A DNA stretch of 64,000 nt. Origin: Tolypothrix sp. NIES-4075. GTDB lineage: Bacteria; Cyanobacteriota; Cyanobacteriia; Cyanobacteriales; Nostocaceae. The notes under the pieces were generated by a model that saw nothing but the letters and a program-made list of their open reading frames with translations, was not told the DNA's origin and searched no databases. Shown here piece by piece: positions 9,215 to 17,464 of the stretch (position 1 is its first letter; every line of letters starts with the position of its first letter). The position numbers and the translations under genes were made by a program. The stretch lies in the NCBI RefSeq assembly GCF_002218085.1, contig NZ_BDUC01000001.1, forward strand, positions 869,955 to 933,954, written 5' to 3'.

Positions 9215-9224
9215 TAGTATGAGT

Positions 9225-9369
9225 GTTAGTGGTTAGTTGTTAGTTGTTAGTTGATGGTTGTTAGTTGTTGGTTGTTGGTTGTTAGTTTCTAATTACTATT
9301 GACTATCGACTATCGACTATCGACTATCGACTAACCATTAACAACCAACCACTAACCACAAATCAATCA
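9225..9369. repeat. Heptamer-type repeat block with self-complementary halves
   Basis: GTTAGTT/GTTGGTT units (about 9225-9290) are followed by four exact GACTATC heptamers (near 9300-9335) and by AACAACCAACCACTAACC. The first and last parts are complementary and could fold. The block separates convergent ribD and the small gene at 9378. Confidence 0.8.
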
Positions 9370-9377
9370 TGATTGTC

Positions 9378-9599
9378 TTAGCCGTAACATTGACGGTCAT
9401 GGGCGATGTCACGAATCAGGCTTAACCTGGCTTGAATGTAATCACAGAGAAAATCGGTTTCGTTACAATCTAACAATGCTTGCGTTTTGGTTTGTTTGAC
9501 TAACCATTGCACCAAGCTAGCATCGTCTAGTTGCAAGAGGGTCTTGGAATGGGCTGTTTCAACCACAGTCCAAAGCTGACGCATAATCGTAGGAGTCAT
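9378..9599 (-). CDS. Small conserved cyanobacterial protein of unknown function
   Basis: Seventy-three residues, predicted all-helical and soluble, with the pattern LWTVVETAHSKTLLQLDD, LVQWLV and YIQARLSLIRDIAHDR. I recognise the pattern as that of a small protein widespread in cyanobacteria, but I know no function. ATG 9599 is well placed and no longer frame is credible. It is isolated, bordered by repeats on one side and a long gene-free stretch on the other. Confidence 0.7.
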   Translation of the reverse strand: MTPTIMRQLWTVVETAHSKTLLQLDDASLVQWLVKQTKTQALLDCNETDFLCDYIQARLSLIRDIAHDRQCYG

Positions 9600-10181
9600 C
9601 AGACCTCAATTTAATCATTAGCTTAGTTCTTTTAAGCGTACCAATTCCACCAATATATTGGGGCATGAGCGTACAAGCCGACACAAGTATTATCAAAAAC
9701 TTAATAATCGGATTTATAACTTGATGAAGTTTCAGAATCTGCAACGCCCTGACTTCAACTTAATCGTAACTAGGTAGATTAAGAAAAATTAAACATCACT
9801 CATTGGGCATAGGGCATAGGGCATAGGGTATGGGGCATGGGGCATGAGGCATTGGGGAGCCAGTGCGTTGGGCAGAAAAGAAAAGTAAGTTAAATTTATT
9901 GATGCTCGCCTACTTAATTAGATAATCACTCTTTTCAGAAAGTTAAAAACTTAAAAATTAATAAAAATATTTTGTTTCAAGCCTTTCCCGATGAAAGAAC
10001 TGAACATAATTGCAATATGGCAACGTATTAAGTAGCCTCGAAGTCCCTGCGTTTTCGCTGGCAGCCATATAAAGCTCTGTTTTAAGCGTTCCTATTTGAG
10101 ATATGGCAAAAAAGTCAAGTTGACAGTGACGACTTCCAGCGCGATCGCCTTCTATGTGCGGTTCAATGGTACTCTGTAAAA
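9600..10181. other. Gene-free spacer containing a GGGCATA tandem repeat
   Basis: No convincing gene is present. At 9806-9857 a heptamer array of GGGCATA and variants (GGGTATG, GGGCATG) forms about seven units. The remainder is AT-rich. It presumably holds the promoters of the two divergent genes on either side, but I see no clear consensus. Confidence 0.6.
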
Positions 10182-10529
10182 ATGAATTACGAAACTGCTC
10201 GCAAATTGCTTATTGACCAGGCAATAACAACTGAGGAAAACTCAGATGCCCTGTTAATGCGGATGCAATACGGAAAACCACCTGTACCTGGTCACGTTAC
10301 TTCGATTTTATTGGCGTTGAAAGTGGTTTTTGAAGAACTCAAGGATGCTACAATTATAGAGAGGGAACTAGCTAACTCGCTGTATCAATTAAGCATCAAA
10401 AGTCAACAGTTGTTTGCAGCGGGGCGTAAAGCTGGGATAGAATGGCCCCCGCTGCTAAAAGAAGACTTGCTGCGAATTACAATCGCTGTTGAAAGTATCT
10501 TTTCTGGCGATTGGCAAACTCTACATTAA
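10182..10529 (+). CDS. Conserved cyanobacterial protein, unknown function
   Basis: A 115-residue soluble, mainly helical protein. Conserved-looking segments are QYGKPPVPGHVTSILLALKVVFEEL and QLFAAGRKAGIEWPPLLKEDL. Similar short proteins occur across filamentous cyanobacteria, sometimes loosely labelled dethiobiotin synthetase, but no P-loop or catalytic motif supports that name here. ATG 10182 follows a HIP1-containing stretch without a clear ribosome site. The last 4 bases overlap the end of the convergent secreted-protein gene. Confidence 0.7.
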   Translation: MNYETARKLLIDQAITTEENSDALLMRMQYGKPPVPGHVTSILLALKVVFEELKDATIIERELANSLYQLSIKSQQLFAAGRKAGIEWPPLLKEDLLRITIAVESIFSGDWQTLH

Positions 10530-11137
10530 CGATTTCGCAATTCGGCTTCTAACTTATCTAAATCGCTTTTCAGCAAAACTGTCATCTGACCGACGAAGGC
10601 TTTACCTTCTTTGGGTTGAGCAACTTCTACCCAGTATGCATAGCGATCGCCTACACGCAATTCTCCCTGTAAAGCTTCTCTAATGGGAGTTTTCGCCAAA
10701 CGAGCCGAGTTTATCGCACTCTGATTAGGATACTCATATATCACCTGAGCGCGATTGAAATCTTGATAGATATCTAACCCATAAATCACGCGCAACGATT
10801 CTTGCAAGCGTTCAGCCGTAATCCCGTTAATTGCATCATACATGGCAATCCGTTCGGTGCGAATGGTACTGCGGTTTTTGACAAAACCGACTTTCCCAGG
10901 TGGCAACACCGATGCTTGAAAACTAAATCGCTGTGCTGCTGTATCAGTCTTTTGAATCAAAAAGCGCTCATTTCGGCTGGGACGAAGTGTAGAATTAGCT
11001 TTAATCCAAGTGCCGACTTCCTCTGTACTTTGCCCTGGTAAAGCATTAACTTTAGAATCAAAGAGCGTTCCCAGGCAAACTAAGGCAACTAAAGAACACG
11101 GTAAAATCAGAAAATTCAGTAAAGGTTTTTTTAGCAT
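10526..11137 (-). CDS. Secreted cyanobacterial protein of unknown function
   Basis: About 203 residues from ATG 11137, beginning with a typical signal peptide (MLKKPLLNFLILPCSLVALV, then CLGTLFDSKVNA). The mature part is mixed alpha/beta, with conserved-looking segments RFSFQASVLPPGKV, LQESLRVIYGLDIYQDF and LRVGDRYAYWVEVAQP. I do not recognise the family. An in-frame ATG at 11191 would add 18 polar residues before the signal peptide and is less likely. It is convergent with the gene at 10182. Confidence 0.7.
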   Translation of the reverse strand: MLKKPLLNFLILPCSLVALVCLGTLFDSKVNALPGQSTEEVGTWIKANSTLRPSRNERFLIQKTDTAAQRFSFQASVLPPGKVGFVKNRSTIRTERIAMYDAINGITAERLQESLRVIYGLDIYQDFNRAQVIYEYPNQSAINSARLAKTPIREALQGELRVGDRYAYWVEVAQPKEGKAFVGQMTVLLKSDLDKLEAELRNR

Positions 11138-11255
11138 TTTTTCTTTTTGGGGATTACACGGTGATTTTCCCTCCATAGAGGGTGTAATCATAGTTTTCCC
11201 TTTTTTGCAGAAATAAATGCTGACTTCGGCAGAGAAATCGTCTTTGTTGCAGTCA

Positions 11256-11400
11256 GACCTCTCTCCAAACCTCTCTCCTACAAGGAGAGAGGCTTTGAGT
11301 GTTATACCATTTCACGATGAGTGGGAAGGGGGAATCAAAGCCTCTCCCCGCTTGCCTAACGGCAGGCTGACGCCAACGGGGAGAGGTTTGGAGAGGGGTC
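11256..11400. mobile_element. MITE-like element, about 145 bp, 23-bp imperfect inverted ends
   Basis: The left end GACCTCTCTCCAAACCTC and the right end, which ends GGAGAGGGGTC, are reverse complements at 21 of 23 positions over 11256-11278 and 11378-11400. The interior has CCTACAAGGAGAGAGG and AAAGCCTCTCCCCGC stems. Related CCTCTCC...GGAGAGG sequence occurs inside the following CHAT gene and at 57585-57652. It lies directly upstream of the CHAT gene. Confidence 0.8.
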
Positions 11401-11482
11401 ATGCATTAATTTCCAATAGATGTCTATTGCATTAACCACATTTTTATAGATCGCTTTATCAACCTTTGTGCAGAATTCTTCC

Positions 11483-13750
11483 ATGATGCGTTTTCACAAT
11501 TTGGGATTGAGTGCGTTTGTTTGTCTGTTGGTAGTTTTCTCAACTTCTTGGGTTCCTAATTTGTCAATGGTATTTACAGCGTCGCAGGTGTTGGCGCAGA
11601 CTGTAAATCAACGGAAAGCCGAAGCTGACAGATTGTTGCAGCAAGGTATTCAACAGGTTCAAACCAGTCAATTTACAGCAGCATTGCAGTCTTGGCAACA
11701 AGCACTACAAATCTACCGCGAAATAAAAGACCGTCAAGGGGAGGGTCAATCACTGGGAAATCTCGGTATTGCCTACCTTAACCTGGAAGACTACCCCAAA
11801 GCCATTGAGTATCAACAACAAAGTTTGGCGATCGCACGAGAAATTAAAGACCGTCAAGGTGAGGATGCTGCACTGGGAAATCTCGGTAATGCCTACCTTT
11901 CCTTAAGAAACTACCCCAAAACCATTAAGTACCATCAACTAAGGTTGGCGATCGCACGAGAAATTAAAGACCGTCAAGGTGAGGGTCAATCACTGGGAAA
12001 TCTCGGTCTTGCCTACTATTCTTTGGGAGACTACCCCAAAGCCATTGAGTACCAACAACAACTCTTGGTGATCGCACGAGAAATTAAAGACCGTCAAAGT
12101 GAGGGTAAGGCACTGGGAAACCTTGGTCTTGCTTACCTTTCCTTCGGAGACTACCCCAAAGCGATTGAGTACCAACAACAATGGTTGGCGATCGCACGAG
12201 AAATTAAAGACCGTGAAAGTGAGGCACACTCTTTAAACAATCTAGGAGTTGCATTCTACAAATCTGGTAATCTTTCCGCAGCAGAGAAAACCCTGTATGA
12301 GGGAATTAAGGTTTTGGAATCTCTCCGAGGTCGAGAATTAAAGGATAGTGAGAAAGTATCGTTTTTTGACACCCAACGTAACACCTATCGCACTTTACAA
12401 CTAGTCCTCATCGCCGAAAATAAAAGTGATGCAGCTCTAGAAATTGCTGAACGCGGTCGCGCTAGGGCGTTTGTCGAGTTAATATCATCTCGCTTGGCTA
12501 ATGGTAACACTGAGGCTAAATCGCCCGAACCACCAACAATTGCTGAGATGAAACAAATTGCCAAGGCGCAAAATGCCACTTTGGTGCAATATTCAATTAT
12601 TTATGATGATTTCAAAGTAGCAGAAAAAACCTCACCACGCCAGATGCTTCAACGGAGGGAACCTCCGCAACGCACTGGCTCCCCTTCCCCTCTCCTTGCT
12701 AAGGAGAGGGGTGTCCGACAGGACGGGGTGAGGTCTATTGCTAAATCACAATACAAAGAATCAGAACTATATATTTGGGTAATCAAACCTACAGGTGAAG
12801 TCAAATTTCACCCAGTTGACCTCAAACCCCTGTGGCAACAACAAAATACTTCTCTAGAAACTGTAGTTGATAGTATCCGGAAAACTAGCCCAGTGGAATG
12901 GAATAAACCGTTAAAGCAACTACATCAAATCCTTATCAAACCTATTGCTGCGGAATTACCCAAAGATCCTAACGCTCATGTCATCTTCATTCCCCAACAA
13001 TCGTTATTCCGGGTTCCCTTCCCAGGTTTGCAAGACGACAAAGGCAAATACCTCATCGAGCAACATACTATCCTTACAGCTCCCTCGATTCAAGTTTTGC
13101 AACTAACTCGTCAGCAACGAAATTTAGCGTCTGGAAAGGATTTCTTAATTGTGGGTAATCCGACTATGCCGAGTGTATCTAATAAAATTGGTGAACCACC
13201 GACTCAGTTAGATCCTTTACCAGAAGCAGAAAAGGAAGCTACTGAAATTGCTCGTCTCTTCAAAACCAAAGCGATTATCGGCAAAGATGCCACCAAGGTA
13301 AGTATTGTACAGCAAATGTCCAAAGCGCGAATTATTCATTTAGCAACCCACGGACGGGTAGATGATAACCAAGCTCTGGGAAGTTGGATTGCTTTGGCTC
13401 CCTCAGGAAAAGACAATGGTTTACTAACCGCTGCGGAAATCTTTGATTTGAAATTGAATGCTGAACTGCTTGTTCTCAGCGCTTGTGAAACCGGACGAGG
13501 AAGAGTTACAGGGGATGGGGTTATCGGATTGTCTCGTTCGTTGATTTATGCTGGAGTACCCAGTGTAATTGTTTCCCTATGGACAGTTCCAGATGATTCT
13601 ACCAAGTTGCTGATGACTGAATTTTACAAAAATCTCCAGCACAATCCTGATAAAGCGCAAGCCTTGCGTCAGGCAATGCTAAAAACAAGTCAAGAGTATT
13701 CTCGACCGCTACAATGGTCTGCGTTTACATTAATTGGTGAAGCTGAGTAA
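11483..13750 (+). CDS. Secreted TPR-CHAT domain protein
   Basis: About 755 residues. A signal peptide or anchor covers the first 40 (LSAFVCLLVVFSTSW to VLAQ). Tetratricopeptide repeats of exactly 40 residues follow at about 55-260, near-identical at DNA level. The C-terminal CHAT (caspase-like) peptidase domain carries the dyad His623 in HLATHGRV and Cys668 in LSACETGRG, then GVIGLSRSLIYAGVPSV. CHAT proteases cut protein substrates, often under control of partner proteins; TPRs probably bind a partner or substrate. ATG 11483 is chosen; an in-frame GTG begins at 11468. An extra 35-40 residues of Arg/Pro/Ser-rich sequence between TPR and CHAT parts derives from a repeat element. No obvious partner gene is adjacent. 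Confidence 0.88.
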   Translation: MMRFHNLGLSAFVCLLVVFSTSWVPNLSMVFTASQVLAQTVNQRKAEADRLLQQGIQQVQTSQFTAALQSWQQALQIYREIKDRQGEGQSLGNLGIAYLNLEDYPKAIEYQQQSLAIAREIKDRQGEDAALGNLGNAYLSLRNYPKTIKYHQLRLAIAREIKDRQGEGQSLGNLGLAYYSLGDYPKAIEYQQQLLVIAREIKDRQSEGKALGNLGLAYLSFGDYPKAIEYQQQWLAIAREIKDRESEAHSLNNLGVAFYKSGNLSAAEKTLYEGIKVLESLRGRELKDSEKVSFFDTQRNTYRTLQLVLIAENKSDAALEIAERGRARAFVELISSRLANGNTEAKSPEPPTIAEMKQIAKAQNATLVQYSIIYDDFKVAEKTSPRQMLQRREPPQRTGSPSPLLAKERGVRQDGVRSIAKSQYKESELYIWVIKPTGEVKFHPVDLKPLWQQQNTSLETVVDSIRKTSPVEWNKPLKQLHQILIKPIAAELPKDPNAHVIFIPQQSLFRVPFPGLQDDKGKYLIEQHTILTAPSIQVLQLTRQQRNLASGKDFLIVGNPTMPSVSNKIGEPPTQLDPLPEAEKEATEIARLFKTKAIIGKDATKVSIVQQMSKARIIHLATHGRVDDNQALGSWIALAPSGKDNGLLTAAEIFDLKLNAELLVLSACETGRGRVTGDGVIGLSRSLIYAGVPSVIVSLWTVPDDSTKLLMTEFYKNLQHNPDKAQALRQAMLKTSQEYSRPLQWSAFTLIGEAE
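12630..12735. repeat. Intragenic repeat element inside the CHAT gene
   Basis: CCTCACCACG near 12630 and CGGGGTGAGG near 12724-12733 form inverted ends with one mismatch. Between them is a CCCTCTCCTTGC/TAAGGAGAGGG hairpin core. The same core and ends occur in intergenic DNA at 57585-57652. In the protein it encodes the atypical stretch SPRQMLQRREPPQRTGSPSP and onward to DGVRS, and the frame stays open throughout. Confidence 0.75.
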
Positions 13751-13785
13751 AAAGAGGGGCAAAGTCAATAGTGAAATAGCAAAAC

Positions 13786-14520
13786 TCAGCTTTCAACAGA
13801 AGCTTTCTTCTTGCTTGTTGATTTATTTTTCTGTTTTCTGGAAAATGTTAAACTCATACCCAGAGCTAAAAGCCCCAAGGTGTTAGATGATTCGGGGATA
13901 GATTTAAATCGGCGAAACTCAATTGGTGTCGCAACAATTAAATTACCTCTAGCATCAAAAATTTGGTCTAACGAGTCAATAACGCCATTTGTGAGAGTTA
14001 AACTAGAAACCACTTTACCACCTGAACTACTTGGGCAGCCATTTGGAGCATTATTTGCTATGTAGCGATTATTTTGTAACGTAAGCAAAAGGTCACAGCT
14101 TGTCTCAAGTATATTACTATTGTTAATGACTCGCTTTGGCTGAGGATTATTACATATACCACTTAAAATATTTGGATTAATAAAGCTACGAATACTCAGC
14201 TTTACACCCGAATCTGCTTCAGTGAAAGAATAAAACCGTATACGATTAAAAGTTGAACTTCTTTGTTCAAGATAAATATTTTCTGTTTCATTTATCGGGT
14301 TAGCATCAGCTAATTCAACCTGACAGTTAGATGTTGTAATAAATGGAACCGAAGGTTGACTAGCTACCTGTTGGGCATTATCGAAGAAACCAGTAAACCA
14401 TTGTGCAGCCTGCTTTACCTGTGTTGATAATGGTAAAGTAATTGTCGCAGCACTACTTTCTTGAGCAAATGCTAAAGTTGAAAATAAAACTGTTAAAGTG
14501 CAAACTTTTAGTTTATTCAT
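13786..14520 (-). CDS. PEP-CTERM-like exported protein
   Basis: A 244-residue protein with a signal peptide (MNKLKVCTLTVLFSTLAFAQ, cleavage near SSAA). Its C-terminus resembles a PEP-CTERM sorting tail: IPESSNTLGLLALGMSLTFS followed by basic RKQKNK. Canonical tails read PEP; here it is PES, so recognition by exosortase is less certain. The centre has no recognised domain and contains several Cys that may form disulfides (SNCQVELAD, SGICNN, SCDLLL, NGCPS). Proteins of this kind are exported and processed at the C-terminus. It is convergent with the CHAT gene. The tail beyond the basic cluster is unusually long, KSTSKKKASVES. Confidence 0.68.
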   Translation of the reverse strand: MNKLKVCTLTVLFSTLAFAQESSAATITLPLSTQVKQAAQWFTGFFDNAQQVASQPSVPFITTSNCQVELADANPINETENIYLEQRSSTFNRIRFYSFTEADSGVKLSIRSFINPNILSGICNNPQPKRVINNSNILETSCDLLLTLQNNRYIANNAPNGCPSSSGGKVVSSLTLTNGVIDSLDQIFDARGNLIVATPIEFRRFKSIPESSNTLGLLALGMSLTFSRKQKNKSTSKKKASVES

Positions 14521-14521
14521 A

Positions 14522-14637
14522 AGCAGTAGGGCGCATTATAACGCAGTTTAACGCACCATTAATGATACTTGATGCCGTAATGAATGGCGGTAACACACCC
14601 TACGGTGGTTTTATATTTAATTCGATCTACCTACTTA
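14522..14637 (-). mobile_element. Partial copy of a 250-bp MITE family; ends at the ADH stop codon
   Basis: Read on the minus strand, this begins TAAGTAGGTAGATCGAATTA and runs through GTGTTACCGCCATTCATTAC to the GTGCGTTAAACTGCGTTATA region. It aligns along about 115 bp with the left half of the element at 60918-61168. The element's terminal TAA is exactly the stop codon of the alcohol dehydrogenase gene. Confidence 0.7.
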
Positions 14638-15672
14638 GGGAATCATCGCTACTTTAATTACTTTACGCGCCTTCATATCACAAAATACCTGTTCTAAATC
14701 TTTCAAAGGACGATGTTCGCTAATAAGTAATTCAAAAGGAATTCTCCGACTAGCGATGAGTGATAACGCTTCGCGTACAAACTTTGGAGTGTTGTGAAAT
14801 ACCCCTTTTAGTGTAAGCTCACTGTAATGTAACTGTTCTGTATTTACAGTAATTGTCGTATCTCGCGGACAACCACCGAATAAGTTGACTGTAGCACCAG
14901 GACGAGCGCACGCGATCGCACTTTCCCAAACACTCGGTACACCTGTCGCTTCTATCACCACATCTGCACCCCACCCATCGGTAAGTTCTTTCACCAAACT
15001 GGGAATATCTGCTATTTGACGATAATTAAAAGTCTTTGCTGCACCAAGTTTTTTACCAATTTCTAGCCGAGTATCGTTACCACCCAACAGCAAAACCTCA
15101 GCAGCGCAATCATACGCTAACTTGGCGACGAACATCAGCCCGATCGCTCCATCTCCCAAGACGACTACTTTATCTTTAGCTTTGACGTTAGAACGTGCTA
15201 CCCCGTGTAATACACAAGCTAAAGGTTCCGTCATCGCGGCTAATTCATCCGGCAACTCATCGGGAATCGGCAATAAATTATGCTGTACAATCGCTGCCGG
15301 AACTTTCAAGTACTCTGCAAAAGTGCCATTATTCCAAGTTAGATTCGGGCAAAGCGAATATTCTTGACGTTGACAAAAAAAGCAATTCATGCATGGGGCA
15401 GAATTATTTGCGACTACGCGATCGCCTACTTTCCAATCCGTAACACCTGCACCTAATGCGACAATCACACCTGCTCCCTCATGACCAAACAAAGTCGGAG
15501 GCTTAAGCATTTTAGCATGACCCCCGCGCCGCCAAACTTTCAAATCCGTGCCACAAGTTGTGGCACATCCCACTTGGATGACGACTTCACCCTCACCAGG
15601 AGTCGGATCGGCAACTGACTCTAAGCGTAAATCTTCTTGACGACCATAAAGCAATGCTGCTAACACAGCCAA
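14635..15672 (-). CDS. Zinc-dependent medium-chain alcohol dehydrogenase
   Basis: A 345-residue MDR-superfamily enzyme related to sorbitol, threonine and glutathione-independent alcohol dehydrogenases. Catalytic zinc ligands are C40 (in TTCGTD) and H64-E65 (in LFGHEGAG). The structural zinc site is C94, C97, C100 and C108 (PCMNCFFCQRQEYSLC). The Rossmann motif is VVLGDGAIGLMF, a variant of GxGxxG. Substrate is unknown; NAD(P) oxidation of an alcohol or polyol is expected. There is no good ATG: TTG 15672 or GTG 15666 is the probable start. The stop codon is supplied by a repeat element, so the C-terminus may differ by a few residues from the ancestral one. Confidence 0.88.
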   Translation of the reverse strand: MAVLAALLYGRQEDLRLESVADPTPGEGEVVIQVGCATTCGTDLKVWRRGGHAKMLKPPTLFGHEGAGVIVALGAGVTDWKVGDRVVANNSAPCMNCFFCQRQEYSLCPNLTWNNGTFAEYLKVPAAIVQHNLLPIPDELPDELAAMTEPLACVLHGVARSNVKAKDKVVVLGDGAIGLMFVAKLAYDCAAEVLLLGGNDTRLEIGKKLGAAKTFNYRQIADIPSLVKELTDGWGADVVIEATGVPSVWESAIACARPGATVNLFGGCPRDTTITVNTEQLHYSELTLKGVFHNTPKFVREALSLIASRRIPFELLISEHRPLKDLEQVFCDMKARKVIKVAMIP

Positions 15673-15717
15673 AACCCATTAATTAGCTTCACCTGATTTT
15701 ACCAGGTGAGTGTCCAC

Positions 15718-15747
15718 AAACCCGACAACTTTTACGAAGTCGGGTTT
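15718..15747. terminator. Stem-loop terminator candidate
   Basis: AAACCCGAC (15718-15726) pairs with GTCGGGTTT (15739-15747) around a 12-base loop. It ends the small zinc-ribbon gene on the minus strand. A second small stem, CACCTG/CAGGTG, lies just beyond at about 15691-15709. The T-tract is short on both strands. Confidence 0.65.
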
Positions 15748-15786
15748 CTAAAGGAACTTTGAACTTTAAGAATCAGTCTGGGTAAT

Positions 15787-15966
15787 TTAAGAATTGACTG
15801 CTGGAGGGGTAAGCACTCCTGTGGTTCTGGTTTCTTTGTTAGTCGAGCGAGAAACTGTTAACTGTGGAACTTCTTGGCGACAAGATTGACAAAACCAGTA
15901 TAATTCACCTTGACGGACATGACGTAGCAGGGAAGCACCGCAACACGGACAGGTGTTGGCTCTCAT
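15787..15966 (-). CDS. Small zinc-ribbon protein
   Basis: A 59-residue gene that is easily missed. It starts MRANTCPCCGASLLRHVRQG and continues ELYWFCQSCRQEVPQLTVS, giving two Cys pairs (CPCC and CQSC) about 20 residues apart, as in a zinc ribbon. A Thr/Pro-rich tail follows. A strong ribosome site, AAGGAGGA, lies 7 bases before ATG 15966, which makes translation credible. It starts 58 bases after the stop of the glycosyltransferase gene on the same strand and is followed by a stem-loop, so the two are probably co-transcribed. Similar small proteins occur in cyanobacteria; I know no function. The Arg/His between the ligands suggests nucleic acid or phosphate contact, which is inference. Confidence 0.8.
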   Translation of the reverse strand: MRANTCPCCGASLLRHVRQGELYWFCQSCRQEVPQLTVSRSTNKETRTTGVLTPPAVNS

Positions 15967-16024
15967 ACGAATGTCCTCCTTGACAAAAAATCGTTGTTTG
16001 TTTTAAGTAGAAAAAAAGCGTTAA

Positions 16025-17092
16025 TTAAAGGCGGATATTGCCGACACGAACGCGCCCGTTAGAATCAATACGGTCTTGAATTATTTTTTCATAAACCGCT
16101 TCGTAGCCGTTAACCATTTGGCTAACACTAAAGTTGTTTTCTACATATTCTCGGCAAGTTTGACGACTTAATTTTAAAGCAGATTTAATCGTTGCCGCCA
16201 TTTCATCATAACTTTGGCAAACCATACCTGTAACGCCTTGGGCGATCACTTCTGGTACGGAACCTAAGTTGATGGCAATTACTGGTGTCCCAGTAGCCAT
16301 TGATTCAATCATTACTAAACCAAAAGGTTCGCTCCAGCTAATGGGGAAAAGCGTAATAGTAGCATTGCCCAGAAGTTCAGCTTTTTCGGCGTGGTTGATT
16401 TCACCGAGGTATTCAATTTGCTGACCATCGATTTGGGGAGCTATTTCTTGTTCAAAAAACTTAGAATCTACTAAATCGACTTTTCCAGCCATTTTCAGAC
16501 GCCAACCTGTTTTTTTAGCTATAGCGATCGCATGTTGCGGTCCCTTTTCTGGTGAAAAGCGTCCTAAGAATGCTAAATATGGCGGTTCTTGCGGTTTGGC
16601 GACAAAAGGATAATCTGCTGGATTAATTCCGTTGTATACTGTGCCGACGTAGTTCAGATCGATTTGACGCTGCGCCTTACTGATGCTGACGTATGCTTGC
16701 TTTTGGTGGTAAGAAAATACGTTACGGTTATCCGCTGTAAATTTACCATGTAAAGTATGCACTGTCGGTGTAGATACCAAACTCGCTAAAGGTAATGCCG
16801 AAACCCCTACATGGGAATGGATTATGTCAAATTCCGTTGCATTTTGGTAAACTTGACTGAGTTCGAGCGTTTCATACACTGCATAATCCTTAACATTTGG
16901 GTCTAAGCGCAATGCACGTGGATAAACTGCTTTTAAATCAGCTAACGTTTGTGAATCCCCAGAAGCGAACAATGTGACATCATGACCTCGACGCACTAGT
17001 TCATCAGTCAATCGACTCACTACCAACTCAATTCCTCCATAAGTCGGAGGTGGAACTTGTTCCCATAAGGGGGCTACTTGAGCGATTTTCAT
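16025..17092 (-). CDS. Glycosyltransferase family 4 protein
   Basis: A 355-residue GT-B fold enzyme. The N-terminal half has the acceptor-side motif PPTYGGIELVVSRLTDEL and IIHSHVG. The donor half begins LAFLGRFSPEKGPQHAI and carries the GT4 EX7E motif in EPFGLVMIE, then MATGTPVIA and GSVPEVI. It transfers a sugar from a nucleotide donor, with an inferred role in glycolipid, exopolysaccharide or osmolyte synthesis. No signal peptide; cytosolic or peripheral membrane. It is probably co-transcribed with the zinc-ribbon gene. ATG 17092 is the only sensible start. Confidence 0.9.
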   Translation of the reverse strand: MKIAQVAPLWEQVPPPTYGGIELVVSRLTDELVRRGHDVTLFASGDSQTLADLKAVYPRALRLDPNVKDYAVYETLELSQVYQNATEFDIIHSHVGVSALPLASLVSTPTVHTLHGKFTADNRNVFSYHQKQAYVSISKAQRQIDLNYVGTVYNGINPADYPFVAKPQEPPYLAFLGRFSPEKGPQHAIAIAKKTGWRLKMAGKVDLVDSKFFEQEIAPQIDGQQIEYLGEINHAEKAELLGNATITLFPISWSEPFGLVMIESMATGTPVIAINLGSVPEVIAQGVTGMVCQSYDEMAATIKSALKLSRQTCREYVENNFSVSQMVNGYEAVYEKIIQDRIDSNGRVRVGNIRL

Positions 17093-17464
17093 TTCTTTGC
17101 TTTGCTTGGGCTGTTGAAAAAGTCCTCATATCAGGACTTAAATGTTATCACGGTAAAAGATTTTCACCTGAACGTTTGCAATTTAAATTAACCTTATTTA
17201 CTCCCCAGACCACAATATTGGTTAACCGTACTTTGAAAATACAATTAACTAATCAAACACTATTAGCACACAGCTATAAAAGCTATCTGTGATTTACAAT
17301 ACAGCGGAATGATTAAGACTTTCATCTATCTTGGGGATCATATATTAATTGAAATATTTTGTAGCTGAAAATACTAAATTTTTGGTTTGAATCAATTTTT
17401 GTTGACTAAAACTAACTTAATAAATCTTGATAAATCACAACTGACTTACTGATAATTTAAAAAT
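17093..17464. other. AT-rich divergent spacer
   Basis: No gene, hairpin or repeat stands out in these 372 bases between divergent glycosyltransferase and xth. It must contain both promoters. AT content is high, especially from 17330 on. Confidence 0.5.

Noticed and set aside
11217..11435. A 72-residue open frame before the CHAT gene
   Set aside because: It is the translation of a MITE-like element with inverted ends.
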